A stretch of 64,000 nt of DNA. It comes from CAVVGZ01 sp963841845 (GTDB taxonomy: Bacteria; Chloroflexota; Anaerolineae; Anaerolineales; Anaerolineaceae). Both the position numbers and the translations under genes were made by a program. The notes under the pieces are model-generated. The model was not told the origin of the DNA, searched no databases, and was given only the letters and a program-made list of their open reading frames with translations. Below are positions 9,061 through 17,885 of this stretch, piece by piece; the stretch's first letter is position 1, and each line of letters begins with the position of its first letter. Where the stretch lies: contig CAWJEG010000005.1 in NCBI GenBank assembly GCA_963841845.1, positions 1 through 64,000 of the forward strand, in the 5' to 3' direction.

Positions 9061-9492
9061 ATGATACCTTCTGAAAAAAACATACCAGCCGAGACAAATA
9101 TTGATATCCTTTTAGATCAAGGATTTATTTGATCAGAAGCCATCGTTATTGCCGTTGGCAATAAGGTGGGCCATCATCTGAGTGAAGCGGAAATTAAGTG
9201 CGCGTCTGGTTTTAACGGGGGGATTGGCTCTACTCATATGGGCCACTGCGGGGCGCTCACCGGGGGTATTGTTTTAATTGGGGCAATTTCTGGAAGATCT
9301 GCCCCAGACCAGGACAACCAGAAATGCAAAAATCTCGCTAAAGAATATTATGAGAGATTTACCAATCTTTATGGCTGCACCCAATGTGATGAGATTAAAC
9401 AAAAAATCCGCGAGGTTGACGAGTGTGAATCCTGCCGCACCATGCTGCGGAATGCAGCCGGGATATTAACGTCCGTGTTAGGGAATGTATAG
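9061..9492 (+). CDS. C_GCAxxG_C_C-family redox protein, probable selenoprotein (Sec24 encoded by TGA)
   Basis: Small cysteine-rich redox protein. The segments CASGFNGGIGSTHMGHCG and ALTGGIVLIG and the C-terminal YGCTQC and CESC match the C_GCAxxG_C_C family. From the ATG at 9061 the frame is open except for a TGA at 9130-9132 between GFI and SEAIVIAVG, exactly where the family has its first conserved cysteine (pattern F-N-C-[AS]-[EQ]-A). The hairpin right after this TGA has SECIS-like geometry (separate entry). Read through, the protein has 143 residues with Sec24, Cys47, Cys63, Cys89, Cys106 and Cys109. Without recoding only a 108-residue fragment from the GTG at 9166 would be made, lacking the first redox residue. 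No strong ribosome site is visible before 9061. A point mutation of TGC or TGT is the alternative. Confidence 0.7.
9130..9171 (+). promoter_or_regulatory. Candidate bacterial SECIS hairpin following an in-frame TGA
   Basis: After the TGA at 9130-9132, TTATTGCC (9146-9153) pairs perfectly with GGCAATAA (9157-9164) around a GTT loop. A lower stem pairs 9139-9144 with 9065-type positions 9165-9171, with one bulge. The apical loop starts 21 bases after the TGA and begins with G, which agrees with the published bacterial SECIS pattern (loop about 16-37 bases downstream, G at the start of the loop). The hairpin lies inside the coding frame, as bacterial SECIS elements do. Confidence 0.65.
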
Positions 9493-9748
9493 AGAAGAGT
9501 GTGATATTCTCACCTTTCAATCATGGCAGCCAAATATCCCTTAACTTCGCAAAATGGAATTTGGAAAAATTCTCCGGCCAGCGTGTCTAATTCATGCTAA
9601 ATTTGATATTCACATCTTTCTATTTGTAATAATTTATACCAAAAAATAATGATAGCTACAGAAATTTTTCAGCATCACAAAACATACTTTATTGATACTT
9701 TTCAACTACATACCAGCTGATATTAAAAATAACTGAAGAAAATACGAC

Positions 9749-10660
9749 ATGGAAAATTTGATGAAATCACCGGACAAAAATCCTTTTATCCAGGCAGGCC
9801 AGGCAGGAAAACACTCGATCTGGCGTTATCTGGCATCCATTATTCTTCTGTTATTTGCTGTCTTAATAATGAATATCATTGCCGGTGTTGTCGTAGTAGT
9901 AGCAACAGGCACAACTGACATTGAGATGATGCCTCCCGGGTGGGTTTTCCTGCTTGCCATGGTGACATTTCCTGCCGCCCTATTCGCACTGCTCTTTGCA
10001 GTGCATTTCATCCACCAGCGTAAAGTTGTCACGCTGGTAACCCCAAACCCGCATCCGCAATGGAGGTGGTTTGCCGTTTCCGCTTTGGTCTGGTTCGGCC
10101 TGAGCGCTCTCGGCGACCTGGTCATGGCGCTTTTTATCACACCGGGCAATTATCAATTTACCTTTAATCCAGTAAATTTTTTCGGATTTGCATTTATGGC
10201 AATCCTCCTTTTACCGATACAGACATCAACCGAAGAACTTCTTTTTCGCGGCTACTTATTACAAGGATTTGGCAGAATAAGTAAATCTGCCTATCTGCCA
10301 GTTCTGTTCACCTCCATGCTTTTTGCAGGATTGCACACAGCCAACCCCGAGGTTGCCCAATATGGCTTCTGGACGATGATGGCGTTTTACTTCAGTATCG
10401 GGTTATTGTTAGCCTGGGTAACCCTTTACACAGAGGGACTGGAGGCTGCGCTTGGGCTGCATTTTATCAATAATCTTTATGCTGCTTTGTTCGTCACTTT
10501 TCCAGGCTCTGCCTTGCAGACCCCGGCTATTTTTTCTATGGAACAATACGACCCTATTTTAAGTCTGGCTGTATTCTATATCATGGCCATTATCTACGCA
10601 GTCATTATCAGGCAATTTAAGAGACGGTTTTCCACGGAAATATTGTCCAAATTGAGTTGA
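9749..10660 (+). CDS. CPBP-family intramembrane metalloprotease
   Basis: Polytopic membrane protein of 303 residues with about seven to eight hydrophobic segments. The CPBP (CAAX protease/bacteriocin-processing) signature is clear: EELLFR with Glu162, Glu163 and Arg167, then FAGLHTAN and ALGLHFINN with the two zinc/catalytic histidines. Substrate unknown; family members act in peptide processing, immunity or membrane protein turnover. It stands alone. The 256-base gap before it is AT-rich and I saw no gene there. Met5 is an alternative start. Confidence 0.88.
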   Translation: MENLMKSPDKNPFIQAGQAGKHSIWRYLASIILLLFAVLIMNIIAGVVVVVATGTTDIEMMPPGWVFLLAMVTFPAALFALLFAVHFIHQRKVVTLVTPNPHPQWRWFAVSALVWFGLSALGDLVMALFITPGNYQFTFNPVNFFGFAFMAILLLPIQTSTEELLFRGYLLQGFGRISKSAYLPVLFTSMLFAGLHTANPEVAQYGFWTMMAFYFSIGLLLAWVTLYTEGLEAALGLHFINNLYAALFVTFPGSALQTPAIFSMEQYDPILSLAVFYIMAIIYAVIIRQFKRRFSTEILSKLS

Positions 10661-10785
10661 TAATGGAAACACGGAACCACCAATAATATACCTGTGAATC
10701 TGCCGGCTGCTAAAGCACGTTGCTGTACGATATGATTTTTTTCGACCGGTAACCCAAACCTGATAGAATCGAATAAAATAAAGAT

Positions 10786-13460
10786 ATGCATATCATCCTA
10801 ACCCACGAGCAGGCTGATTTTGATGCAGTTGCTGCATTGCTGGGTGCTTCACTATTAAACGAAATGGCCATTCCTGTCCTTCCACGGCGTCTAAACAGGA
10901 ACGTTCGAGCATTCATTAATCTATATCAGACCGAACTGCCTTTTGTTGAGGTCCAATACCTGCCACCCGACCGGATCGATACAGTCACCCTGGTTGATAC
11001 CCAGTCTCTTGTAACGATTAAGGGTATGGTTGATAACCCAACTATTCATGTGATTGATCATCATGATATTCGAGAAGAGACCCCGGCTGCATGGGTTATT
11101 GCTTATGAAAAGGTTGGCGCATGTACGACCTTGTTTGTTGACTCACTATCCCAGCATAATGGATTTCTCAATATGGTGCACGCCACGCTGTTATTGCTGG
11201 GGATCTACGAGGACACAGGTTCCTTAACATACGCAGGAACCACAGCCAAGGATATCCGGGCAGCTGCATTTCTCATTGACCATGGCGCCAGCCTCAGGAT
11301 AGCAGGGGATTATCTTAACCCCCCCCTATCTGAGGATCAACGCAAACTCTATGACCGGTTGTTAAAATCCACCAGTTCATACGCCATTCATGGAAAGAAC
11401 ATTGTGATCGGCTGTGCTTCGGCCAGAGACATGGATGAGGAAATTTCCAGTGTTGCCCATAAAATTCGAGACCTCCTGGAACTGGATGCTTTATTCGTTT
11501 TAGTGGAAACGATAGAAGGTATCCGCCTGGTGGCGCGATCGACAACAGACCAGATTAATGTCGCCAATGTTGCCGGATTCTTTGGGGGAGGCGGACATGA
11601 ACGGGCTGCGGCGGCTCTTATTCACCCGGAGTCATTTCCTTCAAAGATCAAACCGCTGGAGCAGGTCTGTAAAAAATTGGTAGAGATATTGCCCGATTAT
11701 GTTAAGCCTTCTATCACGGTAAAGGAAATCATGTCCCCGCACCCCCTGGTATTATCAACCGATACTGCTGCTGATGAAGCCGCCAGGCTCATGCAGCGCT
11801 ACGGTTTCGAGGGCTATCCAGTTATCAAAGAGGGAAATGTAGTTGGTTTATTAACAGGCGCGCCGTTGACAGGGCAACCACCCATAAGCTCAATTTACCG
11901 GTTGCCAGCCTGATGGAAGCCGGAAATGTCTTCGTCAAACCGGGTGATTCCCTTGACCATCTGCAGCACGTGATGAGCACTACCGGTTGGGGACAAATCC
12001 CGGTCATCGATCCGGTTACAGGCGAAATTGTTGGAATCGTAACCCGCACTGATTTAATTAAGATCATGTCTCACAGTGAATCCACGGTTCCAGGAAAACA
12101 AAATATCGCCTCACGCCTGGAAAATGCACTGCCTCCAGATCGTCTTTCACTGCTTAAATTGATTGCGGAAAATGCCCATACCCATCACCTGCCTGTTTAC
12201 CTGGTAGGGGGTTTCGTACGGGATATCCTTATGGACCGTCCAGGAACTGATTTTGATATCGTTGTCGAGGGAGACGGCATCAGGTTAGCTAAATCGCTCT
12301 CCAAAATCTATGGCGGGCGGGTAGTCAGCCATAAACGCTTCGGTACCGCAAAATGGAAAATCCAGGGGATTCACGAAGAGTTGGGAAAACACCTGGGGAT
12401 CCAATCCGGAGATGCACTTGATCTGCCAGCCAGCCTGGACTTCACCAGCTCCCGCACGGAGTTCTATGATTATCCAACTGCTCTGCCGACTGTTGAGCGG
12501 GGCAGCATTAAGCTCGATCTGCACCGGCGCGATTTTTCAATAAACACAATCGCCGTACGTCTTGATGGCCGGCACTTTGGAGATTTGTACGACTATTGGG
12601 GTGGATTAAATGATATCAAGAAAGGGATTATCCGGGTTTTGCATTCCCTTTCTTTTGTTGATGACCCGACCCGTATGCTGCGGGCAGTTCGCTTTGAACA
12701 ACGATTTGGTTTCCGTATTGAAGAACGTTCGTTAGAATTAATCATCGAAGCAAAAGCACTTCTCAAACAGTTATCCGGTGAGAGAATCCGCAATGAATTT
12801 ACTCTTATTCTCAATGAGGATAATTCCATCAGCATGTTGGACCGGATAAACCAGCTTGGTCTATTTGAATACATCTCAGCCGATCTATTTTGGAACAGTA
12901 CACTCTCGGCGTTAATAAAGGATGCGTTGTCACAGCCTGTGGATGAAGAATGGGAGTTACCGGACGAGCTTGGAAACCTGCCATTGAATCATGCAATCCT
13001 TTTTCTGATCTGGCTCAGCAATTTGACAATTGAAAAAGCAGGGGCAGTATCAAGGCGGCTGTGTTTTTCTCATCACATGGAAGATGCTCTAAAGGATGCA
13101 ATTACGCTTCGCCAGGAATTGCCCGCCCTTGTAAATTCTAATCCGAGTATTATTGTCAAGCGTCTCGACAGAGTGCCAACAATCGGTTTATACAGTCTCT
13201 ATTGCCAGCATTTATCCGTTGAAATAGACCGTATTTTGAATAAATATGTGAGAGAATGGCGCCACATTCAGCCACTGATTACTGGAAATGACTTAAAATC
13301 AATGGGAATCAAACCCGGGCCAAGCTACGGTACCATTCTGCGTACCTTGAGAGATTCCTGGTTGGATGGAAAAATCCATAATGAACAGGATGAAAGTAAA
13401 CTTCTGGAGCAGATTTTATCAACCCTTGTTGAGCAGAATCAGAATAGAAAATTGATCTGA
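10786..13460 (+). CDS. DHH-DHHA1-CBS-CBS-tRNA nucleotidyltransferase fusion (CCA-adding/poly(A) polymerase type), frameshifted as sequenced
   Basis: Large RNA enzyme. Order: DHH phosphoesterase (ADFDAVAALLGA near 10, VIDHHD near 88), DHHA1 (FFGGGGHERAAAA near 267), CBS1 (from about 310), CBS2, then a class II nucleotidyltransferase with GGFVRDILMDRPGTDFDIV and the RRDFSINTIA segment. It should add or repair the tRNA 3' CCA or A end; DHH domains in such fusions resemble oligonucleotide phosphodiesterases. The first frame ends at 11913 inside CBS1, while RRAVDRATTHKLNLPVASL, which completes CBS1, is in the second frame. One base missing near 11853-11858 accounts for this and gives 891 residues. 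A tandem split gene starting at 11913 is less likely because CBS1 would be cut. Confidence 0.85.
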
Positions 13461-13481
13461 AACAGGAAATTCAGGAACATT

Positions 13482-14024
13482 ATGGCTTCAACCACCCGGA
13501 TAAACAGGTCTAATCAAGAATTAGATAGATTTATTTTCCGTCTTCTGAGAAGAGAGGATCTCCCGGAACTGGAATGGGGAGGGGAATTTATCCATTTCCG
13601 CCGGGTTTATTTCGAAGCTTACCGGCGCAGCCTTATGGGAGAATCCTTGCTTTGGGTTATTGAACTCCCTTTATCCGGTATTGTCGGCCAGGCATTTGTA
13701 CAATTGGAATGTAACCGGCCGGAACTGGCCGATGGCAAACAAATCGCTTACATTTATGCTTTCCGGATCAAGGAACCGTACCGGGGAATCGGCCTCGGGT
13801 CAAAATTGCTGCAAATTATTGAAGGGGATCTTTATAAGCAAGGCATCCATTATGTCACCCTGAATGTTGCCAAAGACAATGACCGCGCCCGGGCATTATA
13901 CGAGCGTCACGGATATAAAATTGTTGCCGAAGAGCCTGGATGCTGGTCATTCATTGATCATGAGGGAAACTTGCGGGACATTGAAGAACCTTCCTGGCGG
14001 ATGAAGAAGAAAATTCATCCTTAA
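13482..14024 (+). CDS. GNAT-family N-acetyltransferase
   Basis: 180 residues with the acetyl-CoA pyrophosphate loop YRGIGLGSKLL near residue 105 and the later LNVAKDNDRARALYERHGYKIV strand-helix of GNAT enzymes. Acceptor unknown. It lies 22 bases after the DHH-CCA gene and its end overlaps the end of a convergent gene by four bases. Confidence 0.85.
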   Translation: MASTTRINRSNQELDRFIFRLLRREDLPELEWGGEFIHFRRVYFEAYRRSLMGESLLWVIELPLSGIVGQAFVQLECNRPELADGKQIAYIYAFRIKEPYRGIGLGSKLLQIIEGDLYKQGIHYVTLNVAKDNDRARALYERHGYKIVAEEPGCWSFIDHEGNLRDIEEPSWRMKKKIHP

Positions 14025-14662
14025 TTACCAAGTTCTTCAAGCAAATCCACCCCACTTAATCCATTCATAACTGCTTGTAATCCCTGTTTATAGGGAAACC
14101 AAAGATTAATCTCATCATCCTGCCCGATAAACCTTACCTGAACCTGCCCTTTTTGGGATCCAGGAATTGATTCCATGGGAATGTCATCGATTACCAAAAT
14201 ATATTCAACCAATTTATTTCCAATTTTTTCTCTTTCGGTTACTTTCTCAACCCGGGATAGGATGTGAATATCCGTTTGCATCACCAGGAATTTTATAATC
14301 CGGCCTGTTTCAGGATGGATACAATTTTCCCCATATGCTTCAGCAGTCACAGAAACCTCATTATGGTCTGCTTTCTGGAAGGCACCCTGAATTTCTAAAG
14401 ATACATCCGGCAAAGGCGAGGCAGCCCACTGGTATGCACATTGGTCTAATCCGGCATCTTCCATCACCAATGGATCATTCTCGGAAAGATAATTTCTTTG
14501 CGATATCAGAATATTCCATCCATGGATTGCATAATCGATAATGGTCAATTTGCCTGAACTGCTATCAGGTTTTGACTTTTGCCATCCCAGGATTATTAAA
14601 GAGCAAAATAAAATCATGGCTCCAAGTAAAATGATAATTACAACATATCCATTTTTTTTCAC
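14021..14662 (-). CDS. Membrane-anchored protein of unknown function
   Basis: I do not recognise the 213-residue product. Residues about 5-27 form a single hydrophobic segment after two lysines, so it is probably an N-terminal signal anchor with the rest outside. The body is soluble and beta-rich in appearance, with two cysteines (in LDQCAYQW and GENCIHP). It overlaps the upstream methyltransferase by four bases (ATGA), so the two form a small operon inserted against the direction of the neighbouring genes. Confidence 0.65.
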   Translation of the reverse strand: MKKNGYVVIIILLGAMILFCSLIILGWQKSKPDSSSGKLTIIDYAIHGWNILISQRNYLSENDPLVMEDAGLDQCAYQWAASPLPDVSLEIQGAFQKADHNEVSVTAEAYGENCIHPETGRIIKFLVMQTDIHILSRVEKVTEREKIGNKLVEYILVIDDIPMESIPGSQKGQVQVRFIGQDDEINLWFPYKQGLQAVMNGLSGVDLLEELGN

Positions 14663-15282
14663 CGGATGATTCCCCTTTCCCCGGCAGGAATTATAAATGC
14701 AGGTTTATCATAAATTGCCCTTGAGAATGTTAGCCATGACGATGGGCGTCCATTTCTATCCATGCTGTCACAACGGTTAATTAATGGTACTATCTGATCG
14801 ATCCGGGTAATGTCCGACTCAACAATTCCAACTGTTGAATTTTTTTCCATCCTGAGATGGGCATACATTAATAAGGTTCCTTCGCGGAGCATCAGCTGGT
14901 TAAGATTCTGCAAATATTTTTCTTTCTCCCCTCCTGGAAGGCTATGGAAACAGCCAATATCAAGGACAAGATGGTAACTTCCCTGGATTAATGCAAGATT
15001 TGTAACATTTCCCAGGCGGATTTTTACCTTATCCTTCAAGTTGTGAACCTTATTCCTGGCAGATAATACTGCTATCAAACTGAAATCGACCCCACAAACA
15101 TCCCAGCCTGCCATGGCTAGAGTGAGACTATTTGTCCCGCTGCCACAACCAAGGTCTAAAGCTTTCCCAGGGGGATGAACCCGAATAAATTGGATCAACT
15201 CAGGCGGTGAGACATGGGTATCCCAGGGAGGACTGCCAAAATAACTGAAATTATATTTCAACCAATTTATAATGTGCGTCAT
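14659..15282 (-). CDS. Class I SAM-dependent methyltransferase
   Basis: 207 residues. Motif I ALDLGCGSGTNSLTLA is near residue 41 and GVDFS follows at motif II; LVLDIGCFHSL resembles motif IV of TehB and thiopurine-type methyltransferases. The segment PPWDTHVSPPELIQFI ahead of motif I is often seen in small-molecule methyltransferases. Acceptor unknown. First gene of a two-gene minus-strand unit. Confidence 0.85.
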   Translation of the reverse strand: MTHIINWLKYNFSYFGSPPWDTHVSPPELIQFIRVHPPGKALDLGCGSGTNSLTLAMAGWDVCGVDFSLIAVLSARNKVHNLKDKVKIRLGNVTNLALIQGSYHLVLDIGCFHSLPGGEKEKYLQNLNQLMLREGTLLMYAHLRMEKNSTVGIVESDITRIDQIVPLINRCDSMDRNGRPSSWLTFSRAIYDKPAFIIPAGERGIIR

Positions 15283-15356
15283 AATCGATTGTCAGGAAAC
15301 TGGATCATGTTTGTAGGACACCCAGCAAATATAATTCCAAAATAATGGGTAAACTT

Positions 15357-15365
15357 TGTTATAAT
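15357..15365 (+). promoter_or_regulatory. Extended -10 promoter of the EF-G-like gene
   Basis: TGT followed by TATAAT, an extended -10, about 95 bases before the ATG at 15460. No consensus -35. The leader of about 88 bases shows no hairpin I could define. Confidence 0.5.
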
Positions 15366-15459
15366 AAGGCGTGTTTTGCACAGCCAAGTTTTTCTAAACT
15401 CATAATATTTCTGCAATTTCACCTTATAACAGAAATGTTCAAAAGAAGGGTCCGAGTCC

Positions 15460-17523
15460 ATGAAAGAATATACCACTAATTTTCTTCGAAACATTGCATT
15501 AGCCTCCCACAGCAGTGCCGGTAAGACAATTTTATCTGAAGCATTCCTGCATCACACTGGTGCCACGACACGTATGGGAAGAATCCAGGATGGTACAACA
15601 ATTTCCGACTTTGATGATGAGGAAATTCGCAGGGGAATATCACTTTATACTACGGTAATCCCGGTTGAATTTGAAAATTATAAGATTAATGTATTGGATA
15701 CTCCCGGGTACACCGATTTTATCGGCGAGGTGATTTCAGCGCTCAGGGTTGCAGATAGTGCCCTCATCCTGGTAGATGCCGTATCTGGTCTGGAAGTGGG
15801 AACAGAAATTGCCTGGAATTATTGCGACCAGATGAAAATTCCTCGATTTTTGATCCTTAATAAAATGGACCGCGACAATGCCAGTTATGAAAAAACACTT
15901 GAAACCGTGGCAAATTTCTCCAGTACAAGGCTGATCCCTGTTCAACTTCCCTGGGGTGAAAAAGAGGCTTTTCAGGGTGTAATTGATTTGATCAGCATGA
16001 AAGCCTACAAGGGTTCCGGTAAGGATGCAGTGGAAATTCCCGCCGAGTACCAGGAAGCAGCTGAGACAGCTCATTTAGCATTAGTCGAGGCTTCTGCGGA
16101 AGGGGATGATTCCCTGCTTGAAAAATATCTTGAAAATGGTGAACTTTCAGAAACCGAAATTGTGTTTGGTCTTAAGAACATTATTAAATCATGCAATTAT
16201 GTCCCTGTTTTTGTGACATCTGGTGAAAAAGAGATTGGTATAAAACCTCTTCTGAACGCAATTGTCGGCTTAATCCCGTCACCAACAGAAATTAATCCTC
16301 CCCAGGCAGCAGGAAAATCCGGGGATGAGCAGCTTAAAGCAGATGATTCGGGACCTCTGGCCGCCTATGTTTGGAAGACTACTGCAGATCCGTTTGTTGG
16401 TAAACAAACCTTCTTCCGCATCTACTCGGGAATGATTTCATCAGACAGCCGTGTTTGGAACGCCTCAAAACAGAACGAGGAACGGTTAGGGTCTGTCCAA
16501 ATCTCACGAGGAAAAGACACTTTTACCGTGAAATTGATCCATGCAGGGGATATAGGCAGTGTTCCAAAGCTTTCTGAGACTGCCACTGGCAATACACTTT
16601 GCGACAAAGCCCACCCCCTCACCCTCGCGGTTCCGGTTTACCCCCATGCATTGTTCCAGGTAGCCATCACGCCAAAAACCCAGGCGGATTCAACTAAAAT
16701 CAGTCCTACTCTCAACCGGCTTACCGAGGAAGACATGACCCTAAATTGGCACCAGGAGCCGGCAACCAACCAGACCATCCTGCAGGGTATGGGCGACCAG
16801 CATATCGAGGTTGCCATTCGCCGGGCTGAGAGCAAATTCCAGGTCTATCTCGAGACAAAAGAACCCAAGGTGCCTTTCAAAGAAACAATAACCAAGAAAG
16901 GTAATTCGATGTACCGTCACAAGAAACAAACCGGCGGTTCGGGGCAATTCGGCGAGGTTCACCTGCGGGTTGAGCCGCTACCAGAGGGCGAATTCGAATT
17001 TGTAAATAGTGTTTTCGGTGGTGCAGTTTCTTCAAGCTACATGCCTGCCATTGAAAAGGGTATCCGAAGTGTCATGAAAGAAGGGATCATTGCCGGATAT
17101 CCTGTACAAGGCATCAAGGTTGATGTTTATGATGGGAAAGAACACCCGGTGGATTCTAAACCAATTGCATTTGAAATTGCCGGCCGCGAAGCATTCAAAC
17201 AGGCTTTTAAGGAAGCCAGTCCTGTGCTTCTAGAACCCATCATGACAGTGAATATTATCGTCCCCGAATCCAATATGGGCGACATTCTCGGTGATCTTAA
17301 TACGCGCCGGGCCCGCGTTCAGGGGATGGATACCGAAAAGGGAAAATCCACAGTCACTGCAACAGTGCCGCTTGCTGAAATGCTGCGTTATACAACCCAA
17401 CTTCGTTCAATGACTGGCGGTCGCGGAATATTTAAAATGGATTTAAACCATTATGAGACCGTCCCGGCTCATATCACTACTACCATCATAGAAGCCCGCC
17501 AAAAAGAAAAGAAAGAAGAATAA
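15460..17523 (+). CDS. Elongation factor G-like GTPase (FusA2 type)
   Basis: 687-residue translational GTPase, a second EF-G beside the one at 59187-61247. G1 is divergent (SHSSAGKT near 17-24 in place of GHIDAGKT), G2 region has RRGIS, G3 is DTPGYTDF (EF-G: DTPGH), and G4 NKMD is intact. Domains II to V follow, with the domain IV/V segment KKQTGGSGQFGEVHLRVEPL. The loss of the G3 histidine normally needed for GTP hydrolysis is typical of this EF-G-like subgroup. Role is uncertain; it may be a translation accessory factor rather than the main translocase. A strong terminator follows. Confidence 0.88.
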   Translation: MKEYTTNFLRNIALASHSSAGKTILSEAFLHHTGATTRMGRIQDGTTISDFDDEEIRRGISLYTTVIPVEFENYKINVLDTPGYTDFIGEVISALRVADSALILVDAVSGLEVGTEIAWNYCDQMKIPRFLILNKMDRDNASYEKTLETVANFSSTRLIPVQLPWGEKEAFQGVIDLISMKAYKGSGKDAVEIPAEYQEAAETAHLALVEASAEGDDSLLEKYLENGELSETEIVFGLKNIIKSCNYVPVFVTSGEKEIGIKPLLNAIVGLIPSPTEINPPQAAGKSGDEQLKADDSGPLAAYVWKTTADPFVGKQTFFRIYSGMISSDSRVWNASKQNEERLGSVQISRGKDTFTVKLIHAGDIGSVPKLSETATGNTLCDKAHPLTLAVPVYPHALFQVAITPKTQADSTKISPTLNRLTEEDMTLNWHQEPATNQTILQGMGDQHIEVAIRRAESKFQVYLETKEPKVPFKETITKKGNSMYRHKKQTGGSGQFGEVHLRVEPLPEGEFEFVNSVFGGAVSSSYMPAIEKGIRSVMKEGIIAGYPVQGIKVDVYDGKEHPVDSKPIAFEIAGREAFKQAFKEASPVLLEPIMTVNIIVPESNMGDILGDLNTRRARVQGMDTEKGKSTVTATVPLAEMLRYTTQLRSMTGGRGIFKMDLNHYETVPAHITTTIIEARQKEKKEE

Positions 17524-17574
17524 ACACACAAATATCCTGCATTCGGGAAAGTGTTGCTGAAAATATAATGAACC

Positions 17575-17617
17575 GGGGCCTGGCGAATAATCCTATACCA
17601 GGCCCCGATTTTTTTCT
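17575..17617 (+). terminator. Rho-independent terminator after the EF-G-like gene
   Basis: GGGGCCTGG pairs perfectly with CCAGGCCCC across a 14-base loop and is followed by GATTTTTTTC. Confidence 0.92.
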
Positions 17618-17642
17618 AAATTATTGACAGGTTGGAAAAAAG

Positions 17643-17849
17643 ATGGAAAAACTTGATGAGTTTTGGGATTTTTTGCTCTCACGGGAACCTGGAAAAATCA
17701 CTGCTGCTTTCCAGAGTCTTTCAAAAAAGGAACAGGAAAATATTCATAACCATCTCAAACGCATGGTAATCGAGGAAGGCTGGCTGCCCGAACAAAGGAT
17801 TTCCGCACAAATTGCGCTGAGTGTCCTTGAGAAGGCTGATATTCTATAA
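17643..17849 (+). CDS. Small conserved-looking protein of unknown function
   Basis: 68-residue, mostly helical, charged protein with no membrane segment and no cysteine. No recognised family. It starts after a terminator and 37 bases before the next gene, with a purine-rich GGAAAAAAG before the ATG. It is in the same direction as DUF711, and may be in its operon. Supported by position and open frame only. Confidence 0.55.
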   Translation: MEKLDEFWDFLLSREPGKITAAFQSLSKKEQENIHNHLKRMVIEEGWLPEQRISAQIALSVLEKADIL

Positions 17850-17885
17850 GCACTAATACGGGAGTAAATTTTTCGGGGAGGTAAT

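Noticed and set aside
9166..9492. Separate 108-residue gene starting at GTG 9166
   Set aside because: It lacks the family's first conserved redox position and N-terminal helix, which are coded in the same frame upstream of the TGA.
9493..9748. Possible small gene or RNA in the gap before the CPBP protease
   Set aside because: AT-rich with stops in all frames that I followed; only a weak GAGAA/TTCTC stem near 9492-9511.
11913..13460. Independent CCA-adding enzyme gene starting at 11913
   Set aside because: It would begin in the middle of a CBS pair; a one-base correction joins it to the preceding DHH gene.
15279..15494. 71-residue minus-strand frame across the EF-G-like start
   Set aside because: Overlaps the promoter and start of a clear gene; no ribosome site or family.
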